From Otis tarda (Eukaryota; Chordata; Aves; Otidiformes; Otididae), in contig CM048576.1 in NCBI GenBank assembly GCA_026413225.1, forward strand, positions 3,232,501-3,296,500: a DNA stretch of 64,000 bases, in the 5' to 3' direction. Below the pieces are notes generated by a model that was given only the letters and a program-made list of their open reading frames with translations, did no database searches and was not told the DNA's origin. The translations under genes and the position numbers were made by a program. Of the stretch, positions 12,126 through 25,830 are shown piece by piece (position 1 is the first letter of the stretch; each line of letters starts with the position of its first letter).

Positions 12126-14764
12126 TGTTGGAGCAGAGGGAGGGGGAAGGCAAGATGAGAGGGAGAAAAAGATTATTTTCAAATAAAAGTTTTCTGTTAC
12201 AAATGTCCAAAGTGGATATTTCTCCTCTTGTAAGGTTCTGGCATATTCTTTTCAAAGGAAGCCTGAAACCTTTTAAAGAGAAATATCAAAGGAAACATAT
12301 TTTTTTTTCTTTTCTTTCGCTGATATTTTTTCACAACACCAAAATAGATTTGACAGACAAAGTGACCCAGATCCTCCATCCAAATGCCAACTGGTGTTTA
12401 GGAGAGCTTACCAACATTTCAAAGAGCTCTAGGCCAGGCTTTTCCTTTCTGCTTTCGCTGCCATTCCTGTCACGAAACGTGAAAGTAGGGTAGGGAAAAT
12501 GCCTCCTTGCGTGTGTTTTTGGTGGTCATGGCTTGGAAGAGTTGTTCTACATCCCTTGTCTTGAGTGTGTTCGCTACCTGAACCAGCCAGGCTCATGCTG
12601 GCAAAGAGTTTTGGCCATGATTTGAGTGTTGTTTCTTTTAGGCACCTTTTGAAAAAATGCTCTTTGAGGTTGTTGTAGAAGATGGGGTCCCAGCAGTAAA
12701 ACCTGAGAAAAGATGAAATTGGAAGGGGGAAGAAACGGGACTTTGTGGATTGGATGTGGCTTTTGTTCATCTTTAGTGACAATTCATGAAAATACTGTGC
12801 TCTCGGACATTTTTCTTCCTCTTAGCCCTTGGTGCCCCCCACCATTTGTCGCAGGGATGCTGTGAGTTGTCGACAACCGGAGCAGAGGCTCAAAGCGCGG
12901 TGTGTGGCTTTATTTTCCGATTCACCCCAAATGCACCTGAAGCTGTAATTGGGGGGGGGGGGAGTGCACATGTGTGGATATGTACATATATATAACTTTT
13001 ATAGCATTAACTGTAGTGCAGGACATCAAACCCCGTGTTATTTTCCCCCCCCCGCTAAGGACATATCTCTGGAGTCCCGATTGCTTGAGCTATTCCAAAA
13101 ATGTAGTTGATGTCTGTGCTCTGGGTGGATGGAAAGCTTCTCCTGTCAATGGCCTTTCCAGCTCCTCGGTAGCGGCTGTAATGTTGCAGTAGCTGTTAGC
13201 AGCTCTTATCGAAGAGGGGGGCCGACCATCTGAGCAAAGACCCGACCCCCACTACCTGCAAGCGTCAGTGTGAAATAATTCTTGCGAAAGAGGAGGAGAT
13301 GGTCGGTGGCAGGCCTGAAATCCACGCCAGTTCGTGCACAAAGCCTTGCAGTGGTATGTGAGAATCTTTCCTGGGACGCGTTTCCAAATTGCTTGAGAAA
13401 CTAAATCCCTAAATCCCGTTAGGCTTAAAGGCTCTTTGGCACTGGGGAACATGTTACCCAAAATGTGGTGTGATTTCAGACTGCGTCCTTGAGTCTCAGC
13501 GAAGGATTCCCTTCATAATCCTCCCAGCCAAACCCTGTCCACTCTGTGCAGCGATGGGCATCGCAGTGCTCAGCCCGCCTGTTCGATTTATCTGTATCTC
13601 CCCAGATATAAGACCCATTACATGAGAAATAGCCCCTTTGAGCATCATCCACTCCCAGTAAGACCTCAGTGGAAGGACTGGGAGATGCACCCACCCCAAA
13701 ACCCTACCCGGGACACACCGAGACACGACCAGCAGCCCAGGGAGCCTCTTTTCCCAGCCCTGCCGAGCTCTGATGGGAACGAGGAGGCCGCTGTTGTCTC
13801 TGCGGGTATTAGTGCCGTTATAAACTTGATAACGCTGGTGTTCCCGTAAAAATTCAAGAGGTGGGACTGCCATGAAACGAATGCTTTCCGGTGCTGCATA
13901 TGGAAATAGCGCAGAGGCTGTGGGTTGGGTTTTTTTTTTCGTAGCCGCCACAACTGTGATTTGAAGAGAGAAAGAGAGGTATTCCAACTATTTTGTCTTT
14001 AAAAGGAAATACTGAATAACTTATGGATAAGACATTAACCCAGGCCTAGACCACTCGTGGTTGCTAAAGAGCCCTCGGCACTGTTTGCGAGAAGGGAAGG
14101 CGGGTGGTGTTAGTCTTGGACTTCTGCCTAAATTCCAGTTTAAGGAAATGCATCCCAACTACCTAAAATTCCACCTGCATTTTTAACTCGGCGCTGGGTT
14201 TGTATTCCCAACCGTCGATCGATAGGTCTGAACACTACCTCTGCCACTCCAGTGATGGGGCAAAGTTAGCCAGGAATTTGGCATTCGTACCCTTTGGGGG
14301 ATGCAAACTCTTAACTTTTGGGCTAGGATGTATGGTTTGGATCTCAAACCAGCATTTCAGTGTTTAATTACCCTTCCAGAGAAGTTACTGATAGCGGCTG
14401 CCATGCCAGCTCGTCATTTTAGCGGGATAAATATCCATCCTCTCCTGCAACCTGGTCCTGTGTGGCAAAGCCACCGCTGCATTCCAGCCCAAATGCGGCC
14501 TTGTCGTGTCTGTGGAAAAATCCTGCTGAAACAAGCTAAAAACAATCTTTCTGGATGAAAGGTGGTGATATTTGAAGGCAGTTATTTTATCTTTCTTTAG
14601 CTTTAAAGATAACACCCTACCAGCATGTGAAAGGGTGTCATTTTTCTTCTCTGGGAGTTATTTATGATCTTAATCCCACTCCACCCTACACATTGCAGTT
14701 GGTGAGGCTTTGCAGTGGAACGGTTTTTGCTTTAAAAAGCAGATCGAATCACATTTTCCCACCC

Positions 14765-14791
14765 TTTTTTTTTTTTTTTTTTTTTTTTTTT
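14765..14791. repeat. Poly-T tract (27 bp)
   Basis: The longest homopolymer in the window. No adjoining SINE- or retrogene-like sequence that I recognise. Confidence 0.97.
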
Positions 14792-15366
14792 CACTTCATC
14801 ATCTCCGCACCCCAGCACTGGCACGTTTTAATGGCAGAAATCAGCCCACCTCTGCAGCCATTTCCGCAAATATGGTTTGGGGTTCCTGAGCACCTAGGGA
14901 ACTGCGAATTTGAGAGACACTTTCTATTTGTATATAAATATTTTTCACCCTTTGGCAAAGCATCTTTCGCCTTGTCTTTATGAGTAATGACGTGCCGTCC
15001 TCCGCTATCCCAGTTTTGCATTTCAAAGTTGCCCCTGAAGGAAGTTTCCCACGTGTCTTGGCAGCAGGCGGGAACGCTGCCGTCCCAGTTTTGCAAACGA
15101 CAGTCTCGGCGTGAGATGAGGTTATTTAACATCAGGTGGTGCGGTGATGGAGCGGCCGGCGAGCGGATCCGGTTATGCCCCTGGCACGGGGAGGGGCGAT
15201 GGGTTTTAACAGGCGCATCCTTTGATGGGGCAAATGTCGGAAGAGGAACGTTGTTAAAAAAGGCGGTGTTGAGACTGAAAGCAAGAGGTGGTTTCTTGAC
15301 CTGTGGCAAAGCCTGCACTGCTTTTGAGCTATTTTCCCTATTTTGGAGCCCTCCTGTTAGGTGTAG

Positions 15367-15393
15367 TAATTAATCAATTGGTAATTAATCAAT
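15367..15393. promoter_or_regulatory. Tandem PBX-HOX-like sites
   Basis: The 12-mer TAATTAATCAAT occurs twice, at 15367-15378 and 15382-15393, 15 bp apart. Each contains ATTAATCA, the reverse complement of the composite PBX-HOX octamer TGATTAAT. Confidence 0.4.
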
Positions 15394-16582
15394 CAGACAG
15401 ATCCCCGTGAGAGGATTGCTATTTACGTTCACGCAGGAGCCAGAGGTGGCACATTTAGGAGTGGGTCGGGGCGTGAGCGCGTCTGGTACAAGCTGACGTT
15501 GCCTGAAGACGAGAATAGGTTTACATTTTCCGCCTTCCAGGCAATCACCGAGGAAAGAGATTGCCTCACTTTTTCACGTGTACGTATATCTCGTCTGCAA
15601 GTTGCCGAGGCAACGCTGTATATGTTTGCAGGCTGGAAAGGATCTGGGGATGGAAAACGAAGCCAGGGAGTGGACCAAGGAGAGAAGTCCAGCAGGAATT
15701 TTCCTCTGGTCTTTTGCGGCCGATTGGTTAGCACTAATTTAAGCCGGTCTCCCAGGATTAGTCATCAAATCTGAGATTTCCATTTTTATTATTTTAAATC
15801 AACCGCGGTTGCTCTTGGGAGGCCGTTTTTCATGTTGGAAATGAGCCTCGCGGAGACGCGGGCGGTGGGGGCTGTAGGACGGGAGCCAGCAGGCAGGGGA
15901 ACACCATAGAAACACAAACAAGGTACAACATCCCGCTCTGCCGGCTGGTGGAAAGCTGAGCCCCTGGGGAGCAGCGGAGCAGCTTGTTGGGAGGCACCGG
16001 AATACCTGGATTTTCTCCGTGGCCGCTCGGCATGTGATGGTGGCAAGTGCGTTGCTCCAGGGCTTGGTTTTTTTGGGGATGGCACAGGGAGAAACGGCTG
16101 CGAGAATGCACCTGGACCAACACTGCCCACAGCTCCTCCATGGTGAGGAACCTCCTGGCTGCGGTCGATTGTCCAGAGCGCCTTGGGTTTTCATCAGTCT
16201 CTCTTTCTCCCAAATCTGGAGCGCCAGCTCCTGTGGGAGGAGGAGATGGAAGCAATTTTGTAGATGCCTTCAGGAGCTGAAGAAGGGCATTAACAAGAGT
16301 AATGAGTATCTATAAGTTGAGGCACGCTGCGTCACTCAAAGTCTTTGGGAGGTTTCTGTCTACTCTTGGAGAAGTTTTTAGGGATAGCATCTTTTAAGTT
16401 CTTAGTGATTTTAATTTTTATTTATTATTAAGGTATCTTGCAGCTTGTATTGCCCTGGCAGTAAGAGAGTGTCTCATAACCACGCGGGCACCTCCCATCC
16501 ACCCTTCTCACCACCATTTCCCCAAACCCATCTGGCACCTTGCCCCCTCCACAATGAAAAAGCTCCTTCAGCTCTCTGAAGC

Positions 16583-16602
16583 TTTTTTTTTTTTTTTTTT
16601 TT
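16583..16602. repeat. Poly-T tract (20 bp)
   Basis: Homopolymer run followed by GCGGGGGG. Confidence 0.96.
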
Positions 16603-19310
16603 GCGGGGGGACAGGGGCCAGTTTCCTCAAGCAGAAATGATCTCCTCACTACCTCTTCCCCCCTCACTCCTGCCTCTAAAAGGCAATTTGGGCTGAAACT
16701 TCAAAACACTTGGCAAAAGGTTGGTGTTTCTGCTGGGCTTTTTTGATCTCGAGCAAATAAATAAGGCAAGAACTTCACAAGGGCAGGGAAAGTGGCGGAG
16801 GTGATGGTGCCATTCCTGTTGGAAAGCTGGCATTCCCCACCTCTGCTAAATGAGGTTCAGAGAGGCCATCTGGTACGTGTATTTCTAATCTCATCATTTT
16901 ATTTCACTTGATCCGGGAGGTTTTTTTTCCATTCTTTCTTTTTTTCAGTCATTTGGGAACAGACAAGCCGTCCAACGTGCCAGGAATTGGTGTTCAAAAA
17001 TCCCCCCCACAAGTAATTTAAGACTTGATAAGAAGCGCGTGGAAGGAGTTGCTGATGCTGAAGTCATCCCCAGGGTATTTCTCCAGGCTCTGGAGCACTT
17101 CCACGCAGGTGGCCCTTGGCTTCGGGGCGGTTGCGTGGGGACACGGAGGGGTGACATCCACCCATACCTGAGGAGTGGTATGGTGCGGACGGGTGCGGAC
17201 GCAACTTGGAGCTTGGTTACAGCCAGAGCGTTTTCAGCTGTTGGGGAAAAAAGCTGTAAAATCTGATTCCCACCGTAAGCGGCCCTCTGGGTTTGGAGTA
17301 CATCAAATTGGGTATTTTGCCTCTGGCAGAAACCAAAACCTGATGCGCTGGAGGATGGTAAAGCCCTCAACTAATCCCTGTAATTGTTTAGTACCACAGC
17401 CAGTGAGGAAATGTTTTTCTGATCCCGTTAATCTTGTGCTGTGAAAGAAAAGCTTTGGTGACGTATCCATAGCGAGCAAACCCTGTTATTGCCATGGTGT
17501 AAATACACAGCCTTTCTCTAGACATCGCCCCGTGCCGAGCCTGCAACAACACCTTCACCTTCAGCGGGTTGAGGGGAGAAAAGGAAAGATGCTGGCTGAA
17601 ACCTTTAAACAAAAAAAAACCAATTAGTGTAAAAAAAAAAAAAAAAATAAAGACAAAGCATGAGGGGCCAGCTGAGGTCCAGCTCGGCAAGAGATGGGAG
17701 CGGAATGATGCGGGACAGGGCTGCACCCCGACTCAGAGGATGCTACAGGGAGCTGCCTGGCTCCACCCCAGGGTTCTTAGCCCCTGAGAATCCCCTAAGC
17801 CCCATATTTCATGGAAAAGAGAAGAGAGGAAAAGCTCGGAGGGAGGGAAAGAGGGTGTTTCTGGTATTGAGCAGTGGTGCAGCGATATTTCTCTCGGCAG
17901 CTGACAGTGTAAATGCATTTCCTGGCAGGCAACTCGCTCTGTATTAAAATTCTTGATGAAGATTATTAAAGCGTGTTTATGAAAAGCCTGCGAGTGCTTC
18001 TTGGACTCCAAACCTGCCTTTTCAAAACGAGATGTTTGGGTGCGGGCTTGAGCGCTCGCGGGTTATTAAAGCCAGCCTTGTCCCAAACCCACCCGCTCTG
18101 CTGGCGAAGGGCGACGGATGTGGGGTGAGGATGGGTGTGGGGTGACCGCAGCTGATGCAACCCCGATTCCCTTTTTCTATATGCTCTTCCCCTTTCCAGC
18201 CTGAGGTGGGATTTTTAACGTGGGGGAGATCAGGTTGTATATCTAAATGTATGTCCTCAAAAAAAAAAAAAAAAAGTTTCCAAGAACAATGGTGGAAGCA
18301 GCCCAAAAATGTGCTAAGAAGGACAAATGCGTTTGGATCGGAGTCCAAGCAAAATATCAGGAGGGTGAATCAGAAAGAAAGGAAGGAGGATAAAAAATAG
18401 AAACGTATGGAGTTTTTAAAAAGCTATTTTTTTTCCTTTTAATGTTAGTGGCAGCTTTTCAATTTGAGCTTTGAGTGCTGGAGAAATGTGTCAACCGAGC
18501 CGCACTTCAGGGGGATGCAAAAGCATTGTTGCAGTGACGCGTTCAGTCTGGTTTCCATCCAGCTCCATTTAGCCATTGCAAAGGCATCTTTGCTATTATT
18601 GTTATTAACTGAGCTCATTAATTTATGTTCTGCCCTTTCTTACTGCTTCCCTGTCTCCATGTGGCGTGTTACCTAGTGATGGTTGGTTAGTGGGACTAAA
18701 ATCTTTTTTTTCTCTCTAGGAAAGCAGATGATGCACTAATGGGTGGTGCGTAGGAAAGGCATCAGTTGAGCGGGTTGGTAGCCCAGCAGAAATAAAAAAT
18801 AGTGGGTGATGGTGAAGCTGTAGGCAGGATTTTCTGGAGCAGGGACAGCCCTGGATCCTCTGGAAATGGCATCCGTTCTCCAGGCCGATCCAGAATGGTG
18901 TGGTGGCTGCGGACAGAGGTGGGAGATCAAACCCCCAGAGACTGGGACATCTATCAGGGCTGAAGACAATCCGTCTCTCATTAATCATCTGATATAAACC
19001 GAGGGAGACGCGCTAGAACAGAGCGGTGTCACTGGATGAATGGCCCGGAGTTGGAAAATAAACATTTCAAACTCTGCCTTGGCATTTATTTTTGCTGAAT
19101 GCATTTGCCGCGCCTGGGCGTTCAGCTAACGGCCGGGTACTGCCGCCCCAAACCCGTGCCTGGAGCGTGAGCGTGTGACGCTGCGGGAGAAACACACCAA
19201 ACAGAAAAATGTTGGGATACCCACAGCAGTAGTCTGTCCTGCCCCAAGCTGAAGGCTTTCTCCTGCCGGGATGTCTGTGGAGGAGTTTTTCTCTTGTGGG
19301 TTTTTTGGGG

Positions 19311-19331
19311 TTTTTTTTTTTTTTTTTTTTT
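19311..19331. repeat. Poly-T tract (21 bp)
   Basis: Homopolymer after a GGGTTTTTTGGGG lead-in. A second T-rich run follows at about 19556-19569. Confidence 0.96.
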
Positions 19332-19629
19332 AGCAGGTGGGAAGCACGGCAGCACGGTTGGGCTTGCGGGCAGGATGCCTCTCCTCACCTTGGTCCCACG
19401 CATCCAGGGTCAGCAGTGGTCCAGGGAGGTGGTACTTGCTGGTATGATTGATGTGTCTCCATCAAAGGCTCTCTCCGTGTCCACGCACCACTGGATTTCC
19501 ACAAACAGCAGTTGTTTTTTCTTCAAGCCTCTTATGCTTGTTGTGGCTTTTTGGGTTTTTTTTTTTTTCACTTCCCCTCTGCAAAAACCCACCAGGTGCA
19601 GTCTGGAATCCCACGCTCACCCAAACATG

Positions 19630-19840
19630 CCTCTTAATTCTGATTTATTAAGATGGTTATTGTACAGATGATTAGAAACATATTCTGGGAGATTTAATGG
19701 CCTCAGAACAGACATGTAGCCATTACAGGGCTGTTAATCCTCTATAAATATGTTTTTAATCATGCTAGTATTTAACATACGATAACTGTCCTATTAAATG
19801 TAATGTATAGCTGGCAGCCTCGTTACAAAGAATTGCAAGC
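19630..19840. promoter_or_regulatory. AT-rich motif island, candidate conserved enhancer
   Basis: About 210 bp of complex, non-repetitive AT-rich DNA with many homeodomain-like cores (TTAATTC, GATTAG, TTTAATGG, GTTAATCC, TTTAATCATG, TTAAATGTAATG). By texture the strongest enhancer candidate in the desert. Confidence 0.35.
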
Positions 19841-22129
19841 TATTTTTTTTTTCTTTTCCTACAGGCTAATTAACTTCTGCTCTTCAGGAGATATTAGCAA
19901 AGCCATGAGTGGATGGCTCAGCTCAGGTGTCCAAGCCTCCCACGTCCTCCAAGGATCCCAACCTTCACCAGGAGGATTTTGCTGAGACCCTGGCAGGTGA
20001 GCAGCTTTTTCTCCGGCCGTGGACCTGTGACTTGCTTATTTTTCGCATCGCTCAGTGCATCTTGTTCCACCTCAGCCATGCAGCCCGTTCAGATTTTAAG
20101 AGCGGCAAGGTGATGTGTGCAAAGCTACGTCTGTGCTTGCAATTTCAGTAGCTGGGTGAGCTCTGCTAAAATAAACCTGTTGTGGTTTTTCATCTGCCTT
20201 CTGACTCCACGTGCCATCCAGCTTGGTTCCCATCAGTCATTCCTGATGAGGGGCTGGCTACAGGTTGAGAAGGGGAAATATTTCCACTAAATCAAATTAT
20301 TTTAGTTAGAAAAATAAACCCTCGGCATAGCTTGAAGAGAACACCTGCCTGGTGCCTCCCCTGCTTAGCATGAGATGCTGTGATGAAGCTGGAGGACTTG
20401 CTTCTGTCCAGACTGCTCCGTGGTGAGCCGAGGAATGGCAGATGTGTGAGACACCCCTCGCTTCCCCAAAATCCCCTCGGTGCTGAATAACCAAAGCTTT
20501 GTGGGGAAGGGGCACCAGCCCTTTGCTTTTTGGTGTGCCAGTGCCTGGGCCTAAAGCCATGGCTCCAGCATCGCTGGGTCCAGGCCAAGGGTTGGGGTGG
20601 CCCTGTCTGATCCCCTCTTTTGTCTCCAAACGAATGCTTTTTTTGTCCCCGGCCCCCGTAGGCCGAGCGACAGCCATCGGGGCAGGACAAGGGGCTATTC
20701 TTTGCGGAGAACAGCAAGGGATCTCATCACGGGGCAGCCAGCCCTTGGCCGTCACCCACCACCGCCCTCCGCACCTAGGTCACGTCTGGGCGCTGGCATT
20801 TGTCGGGACCGGCCTGCGTCGACCGCAAGCGAATTACGCGGAGAAGGGAGGATGGGGAGAGGGAGTCAGTGCTCGATGATCTGCAGAGGGGTCCTGGGCT
20901 CAGCGCTTGCACACCTCTGGTGTTGGATAGGGAATTTTTAACATCTTTTCCTGAAACTGGTTTGTTTTCACCTTTCTGTGGCGGCACGTGCCATGGGTTC
21001 TCTCAACTGGTGGCTTGTTGCCCAGTGCGCAGATGACCCTTCTCTGGCAGGGCCGCAAAGCCCAGCAGCAGCCAGAGCAGTGAGGGTTAAGGGACAGAAT
21101 TATTTCCAGCTCCCTTCACTTCGTCCCCCTCACACCCAACGGCAGCTGGGAGCCCCGCTGCCCCACATGCTGGTGCTTGGAGCGGGCCCTGTTTGTTTTG
21201 GAAGGAGGCAGGCTTTGTCCACGGAGCCGCCAGCCAGTTTTCCGCAACCCACCGTAGAAACTTCCCCAGCCCCGGCGTTCGTCGCGCCCAGCAGCTACCT
21301 GGGCTGCCGACGCGGATGAATATTTTCATCGCCAGGTGCCGTGAGACCTGCCACCCCCGTCCCACCTCCTTGTGATCCCACCCAACGTGACTGTTCCCAC
21401 TGAAGCCCTGGCTCTCCCTTTCTGTGCAGTATTTCAGGTACCTGTTGCGAGGTGATGGGCTCCGTTTGAAATGGTCCACGGTGTGGAGCGTGATGGGTAC
21501 CGGGAGCCTGGGAAGGATGCAGGCGGTTGGAGAAGTCAGCGAGGATGCCCAAGGGTTATTATGGGCAATGTGGAAAAAAAGGGGGGGGAGAAATCAAGAT
21601 TTTGACTAAGTCCAGTCAAGGATGAGGGTTCTCTCCATCCACACAGACCTTTTCCACCGTGAAATGCTATCTTGACTTTTAAAAAATGGAAATGTGCGTT
21701 TTGTGCAGCTTAAATCCCAGAGGGAGCAAGGTCTAGGGCAAGGGGGGAGCTGAGTGAAGCAGGGCTGTGCCAGCAGCTCCAGGCTAGGGGGAGGTTAATG
21801 GCCCCCCAGTTGCCTGTGGCTGTCAAAGGCTGCGTTGGGCTAGCGCTGGGCTCTGCTGTGGGGAGAGAGTGAGACCCTGTCAGTGGGAGAACCTGGGTCA
21901 GTGTGATGGGAAACCTTAGCAAACCTCTGCTTTTTTTTTTTTTTCTTTATTGTTGGTTTTTTTTTTTCTCCTTTCCTGTTAGGAAAAGCTCATCTGGGGC
22001 TTTTTTCCTGCCAGCCTTCCTCTGCGCTGCAGGAAGGCCAAGCAGAAACTTTCGCCGAGGGTGGCCGAATTTTCCCTCCTGCTTTCTGGGAGACATTTCC
22101 CCCATGTCTTCGAAACTTTTCTCCCTGTC

Positions 22130-22600
22130 TGAGCAGCTGTCGAGCAGGGACGGGTCACCCCACGGACCTCTCTCAGCAGCAATAAAGCTGTCGGCGCGGG
22201 CCGGGCGGCCGCATGCTGGAGATGCACTTAGGGGGAGGCTGAGCCGCCGGCTCGACCCGGCTCCCCTTCCATCGCCGCGCGTCTCGCCCTCCATTGCCGC
22301 CGGCGCGTGCCAGCAGACAACGCTGGCGCTTCTCCCACCGGCAGAGCAGCGAGCCGTCGGCCAAGACGTCTGGTGAGAAGGAAGAGCGTGTCTGCGAGCG
22401 CCAAGGGGAAGCCCTCCGCCGACCCTTGCCGCTTCTTGTCAGCGTTCGCGCAGCTGGAGGCTCTGCCTGGGTCTGAGCGGCCATTTGGAAGGGAATCGTT
22501 GGGGATCAGCAGCTGCGGTGCAACGCACGTGCCAGAAGTGAGCTCGCCCCTTCCCAAGGCGTAGCCTCGCCCTTGCTTCGCGCCTGGGGAAACTGAGGCA
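22130..22600. promoter_or_regulatory. Orphan CpG island
   Basis: By hand I count close to 38 CpGs in about 320 bp (22180-22500) at roughly two-thirds GC, near the number expected without CpG depletion. No recognised gene is near. A + strand donor-like CTG/GTGAGA lies at 22373, and a YY1-like CGGCCATTT at about 22479-22487. It may be the promoter of an unannotated noncoding transcript or a CpG-rich enhancer. Confidence 0.6.
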
Positions 22601-25600
22601 GGAGGGTCCCGGAGCTGGTGCATCACAACCCTTCGGTCTTCCCTGAGGTCTGCCCACCAGCAGAAAGCAGGAAGTTTTAAAGAAATAAGGAATTCCCATC
22701 CTGACATAAATTCAAAAATTTGACACCTTTAAATTTAGAAGTTTGGAATTTCACTTAAAAAGAAATATTCACGAGAAGAAAGATTTCCTTTTGTCTTACA
22801 AATAAGAGCGAATACGAGAGAGGAGTAAGGGCAGAGCGCGAGGCGCTAACCCTCCGGAAATGCAATGCCTTCATCATCTTGAATAGGTGTTTTCATCAAA
22901 TTGAAATACGCCTGCAAAATGCTGTCTGGCAAATTTCTATTCAGCTGGAAAAACACTGTCTCGCTCGATCTCTCCAGACCTCATACAAAGTCTTATTTAT
23001 TTGCTCCCTGCTCAGATGGGCTCCACTTCTGCATCTCGAGGCGTCTACAAATCACGCTTCGCCTCTGGCACCGGCTGAAAAAAACTCGTGGGTTTTCTTT
23101 TTCATTTCATTTTTGTTGCTCCTGTTCCTTCTGCGTTTTTGATTCACTCTTGGATGCCCGAGCTCCTCAGTGAGTCTTGGAGCTAGAAACCTGTTTTCTT
23201 CATTGCCTCTTAAGATGCTGATGAAATTATTCAGCCCCGGCACATGGAATCGAGCGATTATTGGATATCTTGAGGTTAGATATCCAAAGGGCCGATGGAG
23301 ATGGTCATGTGCAGGGAAGCAGCTCTGGCCTCCCGTCCCAGGACACGGGGGTGGCCATCTGGGACCCTTCCACTTCGGTCCCTGTCTCCCGTGCTATTTC
23401 TGGTACCCGGGGAAAGCAGGGGTCAGGAGAAGCCGTGTCCCTTTCCAGCGAGACCAGAGGGCTGGCTGAGGGATAAAGAGGTATTTCGGAGCTGAACTGG
23501 GCTCGCTGGAAGCTCCAGTCTGACTTTCTCACGGGAAGAGCCGACTTGGCCCCTCTGAACAGGCCCAGGCATCCCAATGTACCCCCTGCCTGGGTGTGTT
23601 TGGGCGTGCACAATCTCCCCAACGTCTCTTCCCCCGTGGCAAACGCTGGCCCTGGCTGAGCTGCTGCTGTCCATCCCCACGGCCTCAGGTACCACGGGGA
23701 TGAGGCGAGAGTTACGCTATGGTGGGTCATTGATAGGGGGGTGGTCCAGCAGTGTGCTGGAGGCTGTGGGATTTCACGTTTCCCTTCTGAGGCTGAGGAT
23801 GCTTGTTGAATCAACAGCCCAGTGAACCCAGCAGCCCCCAAAGGCCAGCTGATGGCTCAACTGGAAACAGATAACGGTCCCCATCCTGCCCCAGTGTTGT
23901 TGTTGGCTGCCAGGCTGGGTTTGTCCAGAGCGCACTGGCAAAGGAAAATTGTTCTCACACGGCATGCGTGCCCCGTCAGTGCGAGGAAACGGTGTCCGCT
24001 TTCCTCTTTTTACTGCTCGTTCGCTATTTGGTGATTAAGAAAATGGGGGAGCTGGGGCCACTCATTCTTGACCTTGGGGAAAGCAGGAGGCTTATAAAAA
24101 CTCCAAGTGCTTGCAGGAATTACGAGGCAATTAAAAAAATCAGGCCGGAGCTGAGACCACGTCAATAAAACAGCAGAGAACTGATGTCAGCTCGGTGCAG
24201 GACGCGGGGACCCGCACCTCCGCCCTTTCCCGCTGGCACTGAGCTCCTGGGGTCGGCAGTGCCGGGGCCTCGCGCTTCCCACCCGCGTGGATTTGGAAAT
24301 GCAGGAGAAAGAAGAGATTTAGGAGCTGGGTGGGCTTTAGGTTTTTTTTTTTTTTTCCTCAGTGGATTCAGCTGAGCTGCGTCCCTCCCCCACAAATGCA
24401 AGTCCACTGCGAGCTCAGGCAGTGGGTGTTTTATAGAAGTGAGCTGAACAGACACTAAAAAAAGCCAAAAATTAATATTGAAGGGGTGAGGAGGGATCCC
24501 AAATCACCATTTGGGGATGTAGGAGGCTTGGGTGTAAGCAGGGAGGATTAAGTGCATGGAAGGTGGTTTTAATTTATCAACAAGTTTTTCAAGACTCAGC
24601 TTGGGTTTCTTGACCCAATAAGAACAAGAAGGGAAAAAATTGTCTGGGATCAGCGACAACGTGCAATCGTTTTCCATTTCTCATTGTAGTGCCCACCTCT
24701 TTCAGATCCGGGTCTTTCCGAGAGCGGGTACTGACGTCCTCAGATGGGGTTTACGGCTCAGGATCGTCGCATCTGAACATTTCTTAGGGGTAAGCGATTT
24801 CTCATGAGAACCACTTGAGTTCAAGTGCGTGGTGACAGGGAGCGAAGTCTGTTCTCCGCTTCCTCTTCGGAAAGTCCCGGAGAAACGTCGTCCGGCTCTT
24901 AGGCCACAGTGAGAGTATTTGCCAGTGCCCTCTGACCTGTTTTAAAAAATCTCTTTTTTAAAAAAAAAAAAAAGAGTCTGTTTTTCAGTGTGCACTTGCT
25001 AAACTCCCATTCAGTAGGTTTACTGAGTTCCAGTCGTTTATTTACTTGTCTGCACCGGAGCACTGGCTGGATCGGAGAACGAGCACAGCTCGCTGCATCG
25101 CAAGCTCAGCACGGTAGCAGAGAGCAAACCTTTCCGTGTTTTCCATCGTAGGAAAAAGGCAAACGGGGGGGTGAGCCTGGGAGCGAGCGCTCTTCTCCTT
25201 GGGTTTTGCCCTCCTCGCGTGCCGAAGGCACTGGGGTCTGTGTTATCCCCATCTCCTGATTGTTGGTTTTGAGAGAAACCTGAGGAGCTCTTTTGTTGGG
25301 AAGGGTTTGCTCCATCCCTGTTTCAGGGATGGGGAAATGGAGGCAGGAGGCAGGGACAAGATGCGCTCATTGTCCCCTGAGGCGCAGAGAGGAGGAGAGA
25401 GGAGTTTATCCTATGCCCTTAATGTCCCCGAGCCCTTCCCGCTCGTCCGTGACGCTCTGCTTTCCTGGCCGGAGATGAGGGCTCCGGAACGATGCAGCAC
25501 TTGACTCTCTTATCTACCCAACCCGTCTGATTTCCCCTCCCCGTGCCAGCTCCGGACCAAACGCAAGGAAGCCGAGGGCCCGAGCTACCACCGCTCTCCC

Positions 25601-25699
25601 AGGACGCGGGCAGCATAATACGTTTTACCTCCTCATTGGGACCCATCTGAAAAGCAAGCTGTGATTCTGCCCTTGAGGGAACCTCAGCTTTTCACCTGT

Positions 25700-25830
25700 T
25701 TCCAGGGAAATTATTAAATTCTTAGGCCTTGATGAGAATAATATGGCCAAAGCTAAGAAATCTAGCCTTGCTGCTTTGTTTCCTGAGTTATTGTAATCGC
25801 GGCTGATGGTTTCTAATTGGCAGGTGCTTG
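25700..25830. promoter_or_regulatory. AT-rich motif island, candidate conserved enhancer
   Basis: Contains AATTATTAAATTC, GAATAATATGG, GTTATTGTAATC and TCTAATTGG in complex, non-repetitive sequence. Confidence 0.28.

Larger units (their letters stand above)
1..14764. other. Gene desert, left part
   Basis: No open frame here resembles a known protein, and no tRNA or other RNA gene is recognisable. It holds a T13/A15 back-to-back run at 3067-3094, T-rich runs near 9782-9807, the poly-T at 11795, a G12 run near 12951, the CpG cluster at 4.6 kb and the AT-rich islands listed separately. Confidence 0.7.
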
